From the NCBI GenBank assembly GCA_002423435.1, contig DIWE01000011.1, positions 100,703 through 164,702 on the forward strand: a stretch of DNA of 64,000 bases, given 5' to 3'. Numbering within the stretch: the stretch's first letter is position 1; each line of letters opens with the position of its first letter. This document shows, piece after piece, positions 52,938-61,396 of the stretch. A model generated the notes under the pieces. The model worked only from the letters and a program-made list of their open reading frames with translations, was not told where the DNA came from and searched no databases. A program made the translations under genes and the position numbers. This DNA is from Clostridiales bacterium UBA6114 (GTDB lineage: Bacteria > Bacillota > Clostridia > Oscillospirales > Butyricicoccaceae).

Positions 52938-53191
52938 GGAGCGCCCCGCCGCAGCGGGGCGCTCCTTGAGGCTGTCGAAAAACTCGACAGCCTTTTGAGG
53001 GGGAATCCAATTCCCCCTCAAAGCTCCTCCAGGTGCGGACAAAACCGTCGGTTTTGTCCAGAGTGTCCTCCGGCGGCGCATGTCCGCCTGCGGACTTATC
53101 CCAAGTTAAGGGGCTTCGGCCCCTTAACAATTCCCGGAATATACTTTTTTGACACCCTGAAGGAGCGCCCCGCCGCAGCGGGGCGCTCCTT
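52936..53191. repeat. Array of hairpins bracketed by an identical 32-base hairpin
   Basis: Six perfect or near-perfect stems follow one another: 52936-52967, 52970-52992 (followed by TTTT), 52995-53021, 53037-53059, 53105-53128 (TTCG tetraloop) and 53160-53191. The first and last are the same 32 bases, AAGGAGCGCCCCGC / GCGGGGCGCTCCTT around CGCA. There is no open frame. The outer copies act as terminators for the ger operon and for convergent tcdA, but the inner set is more than termination needs and may be a composite repeat or structured RNA. Confidence 0.8.
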
Positions 53192-53214
53192 ATTTTGGCT
53201 TTGGCCTTTTGAGG

Positions 53215-53979
53215 CTATTTCCCGGCGGGTGCGGTTAAATCCCTTACCACCTCGGAAGCCAGAATCAGGCCGGCAACGGAGGGAACAAAGGAGACGCTGC
53301 CGGGAACCTGACGCCTTACCGTGCACTTCCTTTTGGTATCCGGCGGGCAGATGCAATGGTATTTACAGCTTGTTTCCTCGTCTTCCTTCGGCGTTATGAC
53401 CTCTTCTCTGGAGTATACAACCTTTAAAGACGCAATGCCCCTTGCCTTAAGCTCCCTTCGCATAACCTTTGCAAGCGGGCACACCGACGTCTTATAGATA
53501 TCCGCCACTTCGAATTTCGTGGGGTCGAGCTTGTTTCCGGCGCCCATGCAGCTGATGACCGGGGTGCCCGCCGCCTTTGCTTTTTCAATCAGAGTGAGCT
53601 TGGAGGAGACCGTGTCGATGGCGTCCACGATATAACTGTATTCCGAAAGATCGAATTCATCGGCGTTCTGGGCGGTGTAAAAGCACTCGTTTGCCTTGAC
53701 GCTGCATTTCGGATTGATTTCCAGAATCCGGTCCCTCATAACCTCGACCTTTTTCCGGCCGACCGTTTTATGGGTCGCGATCAGCTGCCTGTTGATATTT
53801 GTAAGGCAGACTTTATCGTCGTCGAAAAGTGCCAGACCGCCGATGCCGCATCGTGCGAGGGATTCGGCTGTGTAGGAACCCACCCCTCCGATTCCGAAAA
53901 CCGCGACTGTACAGCGCCCCAACAGGGCCATTGCCTCACCGCCCAGAAGCAGCTGTGTTCTTGAAAATTCATTCAGCAT
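53215..53979 (-). CDS. tcdA: tRNA threonylcarbamoyladenosine dehydratase (TcdA/YgdL)
   Basis: 254 residues, E1-like ThiF/MoeB fold. VAVFGIGGVGSYTAESLAR is the ATP-binding glycine-rich loop, DDDKVCLTNINRQLIAT the next conserved stretch and DAIDTVSSK the substrate-side loop. TcdA dehydrates t6A37 in tRNA to the cyclic ct6A form. ATG 53979 follows GGGAG; TTG 53991 lacks a site. A C-terminal CKYHCICPPD segment with three Cys may bind zinc or be an added motif. Single gene, convergent with the ger operon. Confidence 0.9.
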   Translation of the reverse strand: MLNEFSRTQLLLGGEAMALLGRCTVAVFGIGGVGSYTAESLARCGIGGLALFDDDKVCLTNINRQLIATHKTVGRKKVEVMRDRILEINPKCSVKANECFYTAQNADEFDLSEYSYIVDAIDTVSSKLTLIEKAKAAGTPVISCMGAGNKLDPTKFEVADIYKTSVCPLAKVMRRELKARGIASLKVVYSREEVITPKEDEETSCKYHCICPPDTKRKCTVRRQVPGSVSFVPSVAGLILASEVVRDLTAPAGK

Positions 53980-54246
53980 ATATTCTCCCAATTCCCGGAT
54001 TTTATTTCATATAGAGTTGCTATGATACATGTTATATACTGCGGCGTTTGATTGTCAAATGTAGTTTGCTTTTATCCGAATTGTTTCGCAGGAGAAGACA
54101 GTATTAACAATGGCAAAGCTTGACCGGCCGAATACCCAAGCGTTAAAAGTCATCCCGGAGACGACTTTTTATTTTGTTTTCAAATATCAAATTCTTTTAT
54201 TTTACATATGATAAAACGAAATGAAATTTTGATATGAGGTGATTTC

Positions 54247-55167
54247 GTGATAACGGACAGCGAATACATAAAACGCTCTCTGGCACTGCATTTATTTTTT
54301 GCGCGAATTATGAAAGAACATTCGCTTTTTCTCGAGACGGGGTTTTCCCGCAGAGATTTCAATCTGATCAATCAGGCGGATTACCACCGCAGATCTTTTG
54401 ACGCTTTACTGGCGGATACCATAGCGCTGGCAGACGGCGTCGTCTGCGAAGAGGTGCTTAAGTCCGGCGAGGTGACCACGCCGTTTACCTTAAAGGCCGA
54501 AACGGTTACATCATATTACACGGGCATTCCGATCGCAACCGAGCTTACCGGGAAGGAAGCTTCGATGACCGGGGACGGCGGGAAAAGCGACCGGGCGCTT
54601 ATACGGCAGATTCGGGATCTCAACAACCAAGCCTCCGAGCTGATTCGCTCAATTATACAATTTAAATCCGGTATTTTATCAAATGTGCGCTTCTGCAGTC
54701 TGTTTACCACGAATTATCCGTTAATGATCGGGCATCTGCTGGAGGAAGCGAAGTTTTATTTATCGGCGGTTCAGAAATTGGAGGAAAAGGAAGACATCTA
54801 TACGAGAAAAGGAGAACTGGATCAGGAATATTTCTGGAACGACATTCTGGCGGAGCACGCGAAATTTATCCGCGGCATGCTCGATCCCACTGAAATCGAA
54901 TTGATGATCAAAGCAAATGACTTTGCAAACGAATTCGACGAACTAACGGATCAGTTAAAACAGGCGGCGGACAAAATGTCGTCTTTGAGAAAAATTACAT
55001 CCGACAGTTTAATCGCCGCAAATCAAATGCGGGACTTTAACATATCGGGGACCCAGGGAATTCTTGACTGCAAAATAAAGTCCATTATTATGCCGCTTTT
55101 GAGCGACCATGTGCTGCGCGAAGCAAATCATTATCTTCGCTTATTAAACAGGTTCCAAAAAAATTAA
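54247..55167 (+). CDS. DUF2935 helical protein
   Basis: 306 residues, nearly all helical, two repeated four-helix units: ALHLFFARIMKEHSLFLETGF in the first and FWNDILAEHAKFIRGMLDP in the second each have the HxxxL-type EHxxF pattern of DUF2935, thought to bind metal in a ferritin-like bundle. No signal or membrane segment. GTG 54247 is preceded by GAGGTGATTTC. Found widely in spore-forming Firmicutes. Function unknown. About 250 bp of AT-rich sequence precede it, with nothing recognisable. Confidence 0.8.
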   Translation: MITDSEYIKRSLALHLFFARIMKEHSLFLETGFSRRDFNLINQADYHRRSFDALLADTIALADGVVCEEVLKSGEVTTPFTLKAETVTSYYTGIPIATELTGKEASMTGDGGKSDRALIRQIRDLNNQASELIRSIIQFKSGILSNVRFCSLFTTNYPLMIGHLLEEAKFYLSAVQKLEEKEDIYTRKGELDQEYFWNDILAEHAKFIRGMLDPTEIELMIKANDFANEFDELTDQLKQAADKMSSLRKITSDSLIAANQMRDFNISGTQGILDCKIKSIIMPLLSDHVLREANHYLRLLNRFQKN

Positions 55168-55300
55168 TAAAGCAATTTCCGGCATTAAATCACCCCGCGA
55201 TAACAAAGAGGGGCTTTAGCCCGGCCTCGGGCGGGGGACGAACATTTAAACAGAAAAAGACATCATATCCCGGCGCCGCAAAGGTGCGGGGATCTTTGCT

Positions 55301-55816
55301 TTAAATCTTATAATCGTCGATCGGCAGCCCTTTTAAGCTTCTGTCGGCAAGATCGCCGTCGAACTCGTAATCCAGGGGCAGATAGCCCCCTTTTCGCCGG
55401 GCGAGCTCATGGATCTGAAACCTCAGGAAGGACACGGCGTTTTCTCTTAAATCATTCAGTTCCCTGTCCGATATCCAGACGAATCCGTCGGGCGTCACCA
55501 TTAACCGCGAATCAACGCCGTCCTCGCCCGCGAAGGAGCAGCCTGAAGCATTTAAGAGATCGGATAAGACGTTATCTGCGGACGAGCCGTCGCGCTCGTC
55601 AAAATGCGGCGCATCATATCCCATAAGCCAGGGAACGGACACTCCCAACACGTTGGAGAAGCGCTCGAGGCGGGATTGCTTTGGCTCGTACAGCCCTTTT
55701 TTATACTGGCTGATGACGCTTTCGGGCGTATCGGTCAGCCGGGACAGCTCGGCGGCCGACATACCTTTGTCGCGGAGCGCTTTTTTCAGGCGGTCGGCAA
55801 ACGTATCAATTTTCAT
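55301..55816 (-). CDS. Phage-type XRE repressor
   Basis: 171 residues. The helix-turn-helix covers about 5-65 (MSAAELSRLTDTPESVISQY and SVPWLMGYD). The C-terminal 100 residues are acidic and do not contain the Ser-Lys peptidase of LexA/CI, so induction may need a separate partner. ATG 55816 is preceded by GGAGGAGAGG. It is divergent from the prophage genes and a pair of good promoters lies between, so it is the likely lysogeny repressor and the left edge of the phage region seen here. Confidence 0.85.
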   Translation of the reverse strand: MKIDTFADRLKKALRDKGMSAAELSRLTDTPESVISQYKKGLYEPKQSRLERFSNVLGVSVPWLMGYDAPHFDERDGSSADNVLSDLLNASGCSFAGEDGVDSRLMVTPDGFVWISDRELNDLRENAVSFLRFQIHELARRKGGYLPLDYEFDGDLADRSLKGLPIDDYKI

Positions 55817-55838
55817 CGGAACCTCTCCTCCTGTAATT

Positions 55839-55867
55839 AGTATAGTCAAAAGTTTCGGAAAATACAA
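55839..55867 (-). promoter_or_regulatory. Leftward promoter of the phage repressor
   Basis: On the minus strand TTGTAT (55862-55867) and TATACT (55839-55844) are 17 bp apart, with the start codon about 20 bp further. It belongs to the divergent repressor/early switch. Confidence 0.7.
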
Positions 55868-55916
55868 CGCTTTTAATTAAAATCCTAAAAAAATTTGCAT
55901 TTTACGAACTTTTATC

Positions 55917-55945
55917 TTGACGCCGCAAGAATGATATGTTATTGT
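55917..55945 (+). promoter_or_regulatory. Rightward early promoter of the phage region
   Basis: TTGACG (55917-55922) and TATTGT (55940-55945), 17 bp spacer. AAAAAACAAAG follows twice as a direct repeat (about 55953 and 55995), which may be repressor binding sites. It would serve the zinc-ribbon and sigma-like genes. Confidence 0.6.
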
Positions 55946-56085
55946 TGGTTTGGAAAAAACAAAGCATATTCAAAATATCAATCCAATACTTTGCAAAAAA
56001 CAAAGAAATGTCATAAGACATGGCTGCGGAGGAGCAGTTTCAACCGGAGGGAAACGGGAAAATATATTTGAAGGGAAGCGGCAAA

Positions 56086-56313
56086 ATGGAGCTTGCACCG
56101 GAACCGTATTTCAGAGATCCGCAGGATGAGAGGCCTGTGATGAGCTGCGCCGCATGCGGCGGGGAAATCTACAAAGGGGAAAACAGATATCAATGGGACC
56201 ACGACACCTGCGATATCTGCGAGGAGTGCTTTTTGGAGAAGATACGGAGGATACCGCCGGAGCTTTTGGCAGACCTTATCGGTTTAAGAGTTTTAAGACC
56301 GAACGAATATTAA
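56086..56313 (+). CDS. Small phage zinc-ribbon-like protein
   Basis: 75 residues from ATG 56086 (AAGGGAAG upstream); an ATG at 56020 would add 22 residues but has no ribosome site. Cys21, Cys24, Cys42, Cys45 and Cys48 form CAAC and CDICEEC pairs, fit to bind zinc. The end is a short helix. Small proteins of this kind are frequent in Firmicutes prophages, with no known function. Confidence 0.65.
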   Translation: MELAPEPYFRDPQDERPVMSCAACGGEIYKGENRYQWDHDTCDICEECFLEKIRRIPPELLADLIGLRVLRPNEY

Positions 56314-56384
56314 GCCTTGTTTCTAAAGGCAAGGGTCACAGACGACAGAATAAAAGCGGGATGCGCGGAGGGGGGCGGCACCGA

Positions 56385-56801
56385 ATGACAAAAGAGGAAT
56401 TATCGCGGCTATACAATTTAAATCGAGAGATCGAGGCGTATTTTCGGAAGCTTGAACGGCTCGAAGCCGCCGCCGACTCGTGCGTTCCCATACTGGACGG
56501 AATGCCGCGCGCACGGGGCGCGAGCGACAGGGTGAGCAGATATGCTTCCGAAATACACGACTTAAAGGCCCTGATTGATTGCAGCGTCCAGGAGTGTTTT
56601 TGCGAACGAAGCCACCTCGAACATTATATACAGACGGTCAAGGACAGTGAGATACGCATGATCCTGTCTCTTAAGTACATTAACGGCCTGAGCTTTCGCC
56701 AGATCGCTTTTTCGCTCGGGTACCGGGAGGAAAGCGTTCCGCGGAAAAAACACAATGAATTTTTGAAAATGACCGAAATTTCCGAACGGGCTGTGCTATA
56801 A
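56385..56801 (+). CDS. Phage sigma-like / ArpU-type regulator
   Basis: 138 residues. The last 50 residues, RMILSLKYINGLSFRQIAFS and LGYREESVPRKKH, form a sigma-70 region 4-like helix-turn-helix; the N-terminal part is a charged coiled segment. Such proteins sit just before terminase genes in many Firmicutes phages and switch on late genes. ATG 56385 follows GGAGGGGGG. The late genes start after two membrane-protein genes. Confidence 0.78.
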   Translation: MTKEELSRLYNLNREIEAYFRKLERLEAAADSCVPILDGMPRARGASDRVSRYASEIHDLKALIDCSVQECFCERSHLEHYIQTVKDSEIRMILSLKYINGLSFRQIAFSLGYREESVPRKKHNEFLKMTEISERAVL

Positions 56802-56940
56802 TGGTATCGTGGAAAAATTTCAAAGAAATATTGAAATAATGAAAAAGACGCGATAATATAGATATAATTATATTTTCGCAAGTACGTTGAGGAATATTTC
56901 CGCTTTTTTATAATATGATTATAACAATTTACCGATATAT

Positions 56941-56969
56941 TTGACGTAACTAGAAAAAAATGGTAAACT
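56941..56969 (+). promoter_or_regulatory. Promoter of the membrane cargo genes
   Basis: TTGACG (56941-56946) and TAAACT (56964-56969) with a 17-bp spacer, 28 bp before the first membrane-protein gene. An own promoter suggests expression in the lysogen, apart from late control. Confidence 0.65.
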
Positions 56970-56996
56970 TATATCACCGAGGACAGGTGATATGAT

Positions 56997-57527
56997 ATGG
57001 GAACCAAAACGTCCAAGAAATATGAGAAAGATCTGCAGCAGAACGATTTCTACGCAAATGATTTTCCGACGCAGCTGAATAAGCCATGGGCAAGAGTTAT
57101 CGTAAACGGCGTGGCGCTTATTTTACTGGGCAAGGAATTCGGCAGCATCAGCAACGGATATTTTTCATCGGTTGCCATTTTTGCGTTTCCGATGCTTTAC
57201 GATTATTTAAGGTTTTCACCTGTCGATATCAGAAGAAGGGTATTAAAAAGAATCGAGATCTGTCTGCTGATTATCGTCCTTATCACATGCACATTGGGCC
57301 TTTTAGGGGTCCTCGGTATTGTTACAATCGGCAAAGCTCCACATATAATGGTACAAAGCGACTTTGTCGTCGCATGTGGCTTTCATTTTCCGGCCCTTGT
57401 ATTATGGTGGTTTTCGGCAATCAGCTTTTTGATTTCGGCGATAGATGTATTCACTATGAAAACAAAAGCGGAAGAAAAAATCAACGAATACAAAAATACT
57501 TCCGAAACTGTACAAACGGACAAATAG
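56997..57527 (+). CDS. Hypothetical membrane protein in prophage
   Basis: 176 residues with four hydrophobic segments (about 32-50, 52-68, 85-105, 122-150) and a charged 20-residue N-terminal arm. No family recognised. A promoter of its own lies upstream and the next gene follows after 13 bp. AT-richer than the flanking phage genes. Likely cargo gene of the lysogen, for example in exclusion or defence, but that is inference from position. Confidence 0.6.
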   Translation: MGTKTSKKYEKDLQQNDFYANDFPTQLNKPWARVIVNGVALILLGKEFGSISNGYFSSVAIFAFPMLYDYLRFSPVDIRRRVLKRIEICLLIIVLITCTLGLLGVLGIVTIGKAPHIMVQSDFVVACGFHFPALVLWWFSAISFLISAIDVFTMKTKAEEKINEYKNTSETVQTDK

Positions 57528-57540
57528 AAAGGACGATTCT

Positions 57541-57981
57541 ATGAGTATACGATATGCTATAGTCATCATGTTCTGCTTATTCTATTTAGCGATCGGGATA
57601 GGAGCCGCGCTAAAATTTATGGATAAAAAACCGGATTTGAGACTCTTGTTCAAGTTCATTGTTTTTTTACCTATCCAGACAATCGTGCTGACGTTTATGA
57701 TTTTTACCGACGTGCTGTCGGTATGCATCAGGAGAACCCGTGAAGAGCGGAAAAAGCGCAAGATGTCGGTTTTCAGGATTGTATCCGCGATCGTTATCCT
57801 GTTTTTCAGAGTTTTATGCATTTGCATCGAATGGATGCCTATTTTTTCCGGCAGGCTGGCTTATGTCAAGATTTACAACAAGCCGCCCATCAAGCATGCT
57901 ATCAGAAAGACGAAAAAAGACTGCATCAAATATCTGGATAACAATCTATTAGATGATAACATCATGTTAGGTTTCAACTGA
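57541..57981 (+). CDS. Hypothetical membrane protein in prophage, second of pair
   Basis: 146 residues. Three hydrophobic segments (about 5-25, 35-60, 76-98) and a basic cytoplasmic tail with IRKTKKDCIKYL. No family recognised. It is co-transcribed with the previous membrane protein and followed by a clear terminator, so the two form a closed module between the sigma-like and terminase genes. Confidence 0.6.
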   Translation: MSIRYAIVIMFCLFYLAIGIGAALKFMDKKPDLRLLFKFIVFLPIQTIVLTFMIFTDVLSVCIRRTREERKKRKMSVFRIVSAIVILFFRVLCICIEWMPIFSGRLAYVKIYNKPPIKHAIRKTKKDCIKYLDNNLLDDNIMLGFN

Positions 57982-58003
57982 GATTTGAACAATTCACTAC
58001 ATG

Positions 58004-58033
58004 AAAAGCCCGGCCTTTTTGGCAAGGGCTTTT
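58004..58033 (+). terminator. Terminator of the membrane cargo module
   Basis: AAAAGCCC (58004-58011) pairs with GGGCTTTT (58026-58033) and is followed by TTGC. It isolates the two membrane genes from the terminase operon. Confidence 0.72.
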
Positions 58034-58132
58034 TTGCTATGCAAAAAGCAAATTTAAGTGCGAGGCGCCCGCCGTCAGGGGCGGCAACCGCCGCATGAAG
58101 TTTTATGTCTATTTTTTGGGGGGCAGCTTAGT

Positions 58133-58636
58133 ATGGCGGGTCTGACGGCCAGACAGAAGCGGTTTATCGAGGAGTACCTGATCGACTTAAACGCGACGCA
58201 GGCAGCGGTCAGAGCGGGGTACAGTCCGAAAACGGCGGGCGAACAGGGTTCCAGACTTCTGGCGACAAAAAGCATCAGCGATAAAATCGCCGAGGCGATG
58301 GCGGAGCTTTCCCGGCGCACGGGGGTGAGCCAGGAGCGCGTGATCGAGGAGCTTGCAAAGGTCGCGTTTGTAAACGCGGCCGATGTGATCGATTTCGGCA
58401 CCGGGGGTATTCCGTCAAGCATGTCGGAAAACGACACGGCTGCCATTTCCTCGATGAAGGTCAAAAAAGTCCCGACGAAGGACGGTGAAAACGTCGAGCG
58501 TGAGATTAAATTCATAGACAAGCTCAAGGCGCTGGAGCTTTTAGGCAGGCATTTCGGCATGTTCACGGAAAACACGAGCCTCTCGGGAGAAACGGGAGTG
58601 GTGATTGTTGACGACATTCCAGAAGACACGGGTTAG
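58133..58636 (+). CDS. terS: Phage terminase small subunit
   Basis: 167 residues. LTARQKRFIEEYLIDLNATQ and AAVRAGYSPKTAGEQGSRLL are the terminase_2 family helix-turn-helix that recognises phage DNA ends. GRTGVSQERV begins the oligomerising part. ATG 58133 is preceded by GGGGGGCAG. Its end overlaps terL by about 30 bases. Confidence 0.9.
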   Translation: MAGLTARQKRFIEEYLIDLNATQAAVRAGYSPKTAGEQGSRLLATKSISDKIAEAMAELSRRTGVSQERVIEELAKVAFVNAADVIDFGTGGIPSSMSENDTAAISSMKVKKVPTKDGENVEREIKFIDKLKALELLGRHFGMFTENTSLSGETGVVIVDDIPEDTG

Positions 58637-59873
58637 GCTTACAGACGTGATCGCCCCGTCGTTTTACGGGGCGCACCGGGACGTGGTCGAGGGGGGGCAC
58701 GCCTATTACCGGCTTTCGGGCGGGCGCGGCTCGACAAAGTCTTCCTTTGTAAGCATTGAGATCATTCTCGGGATGATGCGGGACGCGCAGAAGGGGAAGC
58801 TCACAAACGCCGCGGTGTTCCGGCGGTACAAGGAGAGCCTGCGCGACAGCGTTTACGAGCAGCTTGTCTGGGCAATTTACATGCTCGGCGTCTCCAGGTT
58901 CTGGCGGCAGACGGTGAGCCCTTTGCGGCTTACCTACATCCCGACCGGGCAGGTCGTTTTATTCCACGGGGCGGACAAGGTCAAAAAAGCAAAATCCATC
59001 AAGGTTTCAAGCGGGTACATCAAATACCTCTGGTTTGAAGAGCTCGACGAGTTCGAGGGCTCCGAAAAAATCCGAAGCATTCAGCAATCCATCATAAGAG
59101 GCGGTGAGGGTTTCACCGTCTTTTATTCGTATAACCCGCCGAAATCGCAGCGCAGTTGGGTAAACGATCCGGCGCAGTGGGACCGGCCGGACACGATTTG
59201 CCATCACAGCACGTATCTGACAGCGCCGCGCGCATGGCTCGGAGAGCAGTTCATTTCGGACGCGGAGCACCTTAAGGCGACGAAGCCGGAAGCATACGAG
59301 CACGAATATCTGGGCAAGGTCACGGGCACGGGAGCGGAGGTATTCCTAAACCTTACAAACCGGCGCATTACGGACACGGAAATCAGCGCCTTCGACCGGG
59401 TGCGGCGCGGCATTGACTGGGGATACGCAACCGATCCGTTCCATTACGCGGTTTGCCATTACGACAAAACCAGGCGGAGGCTGTACATTTTTCATGAGAT
59501 CCATCAGGCGCGGCTTTCCAACCGGCGCGCGGCGCAGGAGATCCAAAGGGAGAACGTCTTAAACCGGGAGATTGTCGCCGACAGCGCGGAGCCGAAGAGC
59601 ATCGCGGAAATGTACGGGTACGGACTCCGGGTCGTCGGGGCGAGAAAGGGGCCGGACAGCGTAAACTACGGCGTAAAATGGCTTTCCGAGCTCGAAGAGA
59701 TCGTCATCGACGCCGAAAGATGCCCGAACACATGGCGCGAGTTTTACGGCTACGAGCTCCAATGCGACGCAAACGGCAATTTCAGGGCGGAATATCCAGA
59801 CAAGCAAAACCACAGCATCGACGCGGTGCGATACGCGCTGCAGGACGAAATAACAAATACAAAAGTACGGTAG
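58605..59873 (+). CDS. terL: Phage terminase large subunit (PBSX/SPP1-type)
   Basis: 422 residues. Walker A is GGRGSTKSS (39-47), Walker B IKYLWFEELDEF near 140-150, and the nuclease aspartates lie in RRGIDWGYATDP, IVADSAEP and HSIDAVRYAL. It packages DNA into the prohead. Starts at TTG 58605 or 58608 inside terS, with GGGAG upstream. Length and motifs are complete. Confidence 0.92.
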   Translation: MLTTFQKTRVRLTDVIAPSFYGAHRDVVEGGHAYYRLSGGRGSTKSSFVSIEIILGMMRDAQKGKLTNAAVFRRYKESLRDSVYEQLVWAIYMLGVSRFWRQTVSPLRLTYIPTGQVVLFHGADKVKKAKSIKVSSGYIKYLWFEELDEFEGSEKIRSIQQSIIRGGEGFTVFYSYNPPKSQRSWVNDPAQWDRPDTICHHSTYLTAPRAWLGEQFISDAEHLKATKPEAYEHEYLGKVTGTGAEVFLNLTNRRITDTEISAFDRVRRGIDWGYATDPFHYAVCHYDKTRRRLYIFHEIHQARLSNRRAAQEIQRENVLNREIVADSAEPKSIAEMYGYGLRVVGARKGPDSVNYGVKWLSELEEIVIDAERCPNTWREFYGYELQCDANGNFRAEYPDKQNHSIDAVRYALQDEITNTKVR

Positions 59874-59884
59874 GCGGTGAGGAT

Positions 59885-61396
59885 TTGTATATCACGGAAT
59901 TGAATCTGTTAAAGGAAAAGCTATCCTCGGAGGGGAAGCTCGGCACGGGGGACATTTTAAGGCGGATCATTGAGGACGACACGATGAATCCGAAAAAAGC
60001 GTTTATGCTGACAGGAGAACGGTATTATGACGGGGATCACGACATATTAAGGCATGATTTTCGCAGATCGACGATTTACGAGGACGACGCAAACGGCAAC
60101 CCCGTCGGGCGGGAGTTCGAAAACGAAAACAACTCGAACCATCACAATGTCCACAACTTCCATCAGCAGCATGTCGACCAGAAGGTGGCGTACGTAAGCG
60201 GACGCCCGCCGTCCGTCACGGTGGAGGGCGCGGAGGAGGACGGGAGGCTCAAAGCGTTCGAGGATCTTGTCACGGCGGTGACGAGCGACGAGGAATTTAC
60301 CGACACCCTCTCCGATCTCGAAACGGGCGCCTCCAACAAGGGCGTCGAATGGCTGCATGTATACTACGACTTCAACGGCAGGTTCCGGTATGTGATCGTG
60401 CCGGCCGAGGGATGCATCCCGCTTTACGACACGCAGTATCAAAAAGAACTGGTTGAGATGATCCGATACTATGAGATGGCGGTCGTGCGGCCGGGCGGCG
60501 ACGTGATCCGAAAGCATATCGAATGGTGGACGCCAACCGACGTTTCCCACTACTCGGAGGATGAAAACGGGGATTACATTTTTGAGAGCCGCCTGCCGCA
60601 CTGGTTTGGCGTCACGAGCATAGACGACCGCGAGGTCAGGCGCGAGGAGCACGGCTGGGGAAAGGTTCCGTTCATCCCGCTTTGCAACAACAGCAGACAA
60701 ATGAGCGACCTTTCGCGGAACAAGGGCTTAATCGACGCCTACAACCTTCTTTCGAGCGCCTGCACGAACAACCAGATCGACCTTGTCGAGCTTTATTTCA
60801 TGATCCAGGGCTACGGCGGGGAGACGGCGAAGGCGATCCAGTCGAAGCTTAAAATCAATAAGGCCGTGAGCGTTTCCGACCCGAACGGGAAAATTCAGGC
60901 GCAGCAGGTGACGCTCGACGTCGCCGACCGGCTCGAATGGCTTAAAATGCTGCGGCGCGACATTTACCAACTCGGCATGGCGATCGACACGGACGACGAA
61001 ACCTTCGGCTCGTCGACGTCGGGCGTTGCGCTCAAGTTCAAATACACGCAGCTTGACATGAAGGCGGACAAAATGATCGTCAAGCTTAAAAAGGCCATGA
61101 AGGAAATTTTCTGGTTTCTGACCGAGGACATAAACCGGAAAAACAATACGGATTTTGATTTCCGGCTTATCCGTTTCGACGTGAACAAGAGCATGATCAC
61201 AAACGACCTCGAGGCGGTGCAGATCATCACGCAGTCGCAGGGGCTTGTTCCGGACACGTTACTTTTGGCCAAGCATCCGTACGTCGACGACGTAAACCAG
61301 GCGATCAGGGAGCTTAAAAAACAAAAGCAGGAAGAGGCCGATACGTTTGACGGGAAGACGGGCGGCGGTGACGGCGATGGCGACGGTGCGGAATAA
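59885..61396 (+). CDS. Phage portal protein (SPP1 gp6-like)
   Basis: About 503 residues. EGCIPLYDTQYQKELVEMIRY and FGSSTSGVALKFKYTQLDMKA are typical for SPP1-type portals, the ring through which DNA enters and leaves the head. The best start is TTG 59885 behind GGTGAGGA. The C-terminus is Gly/Asp-rich. Its end overlaps the MuF gene. Confidence 0.88.
   Translation: MYITELNLLKEKLSSEGKLGTGDILRRIIEDDTMNPKKAFMLTGERYYDGDHDILRHDFRRSTIYEDDANGNPVGREFENENNSNHHNVHNFHQQHVDQKVAYVSGRPPSVTVEGAEEDGRLKAFEDLVTAVTSDEEFTDTLSDLETGASNKGVEWLHVYYDFNGRFRYVIVPAEGCIPLYDTQYQKELVEMIRYYEMAVVRPGGDVIRKHIEWWTPTDVSHYSEDENGDYIFESRLPHWFGVTSIDDREVRREEHGWGKVPFIPLCNNSRQMSDLSRNKGLIDAYNLLSSACTNNQIDLVELYFMIQGYGGETAKAIQSKLKINKAVSVSDPNGKIQAQQVTLDVADRLEWLKMLRRDIYQLGMAIDTDDETFGSSTSGVALKFKYTQLDMKADKMIVKLKKAMKEIFWFLTEDINRKNNTDFDFRLIRFDVNKSMITNDLEAVQIITQSQGLVPDTLLLAKHPYVDDVNQAIRELKKQKQEEADTFDGKTGGGDGDGDGAE

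Noticed and set aside
52936..53191. CRISPR-like array
   Set aside because: The stems differ in sequence and spacing; there is no repeated unit with unique spacers, only two identical outer hairpins.
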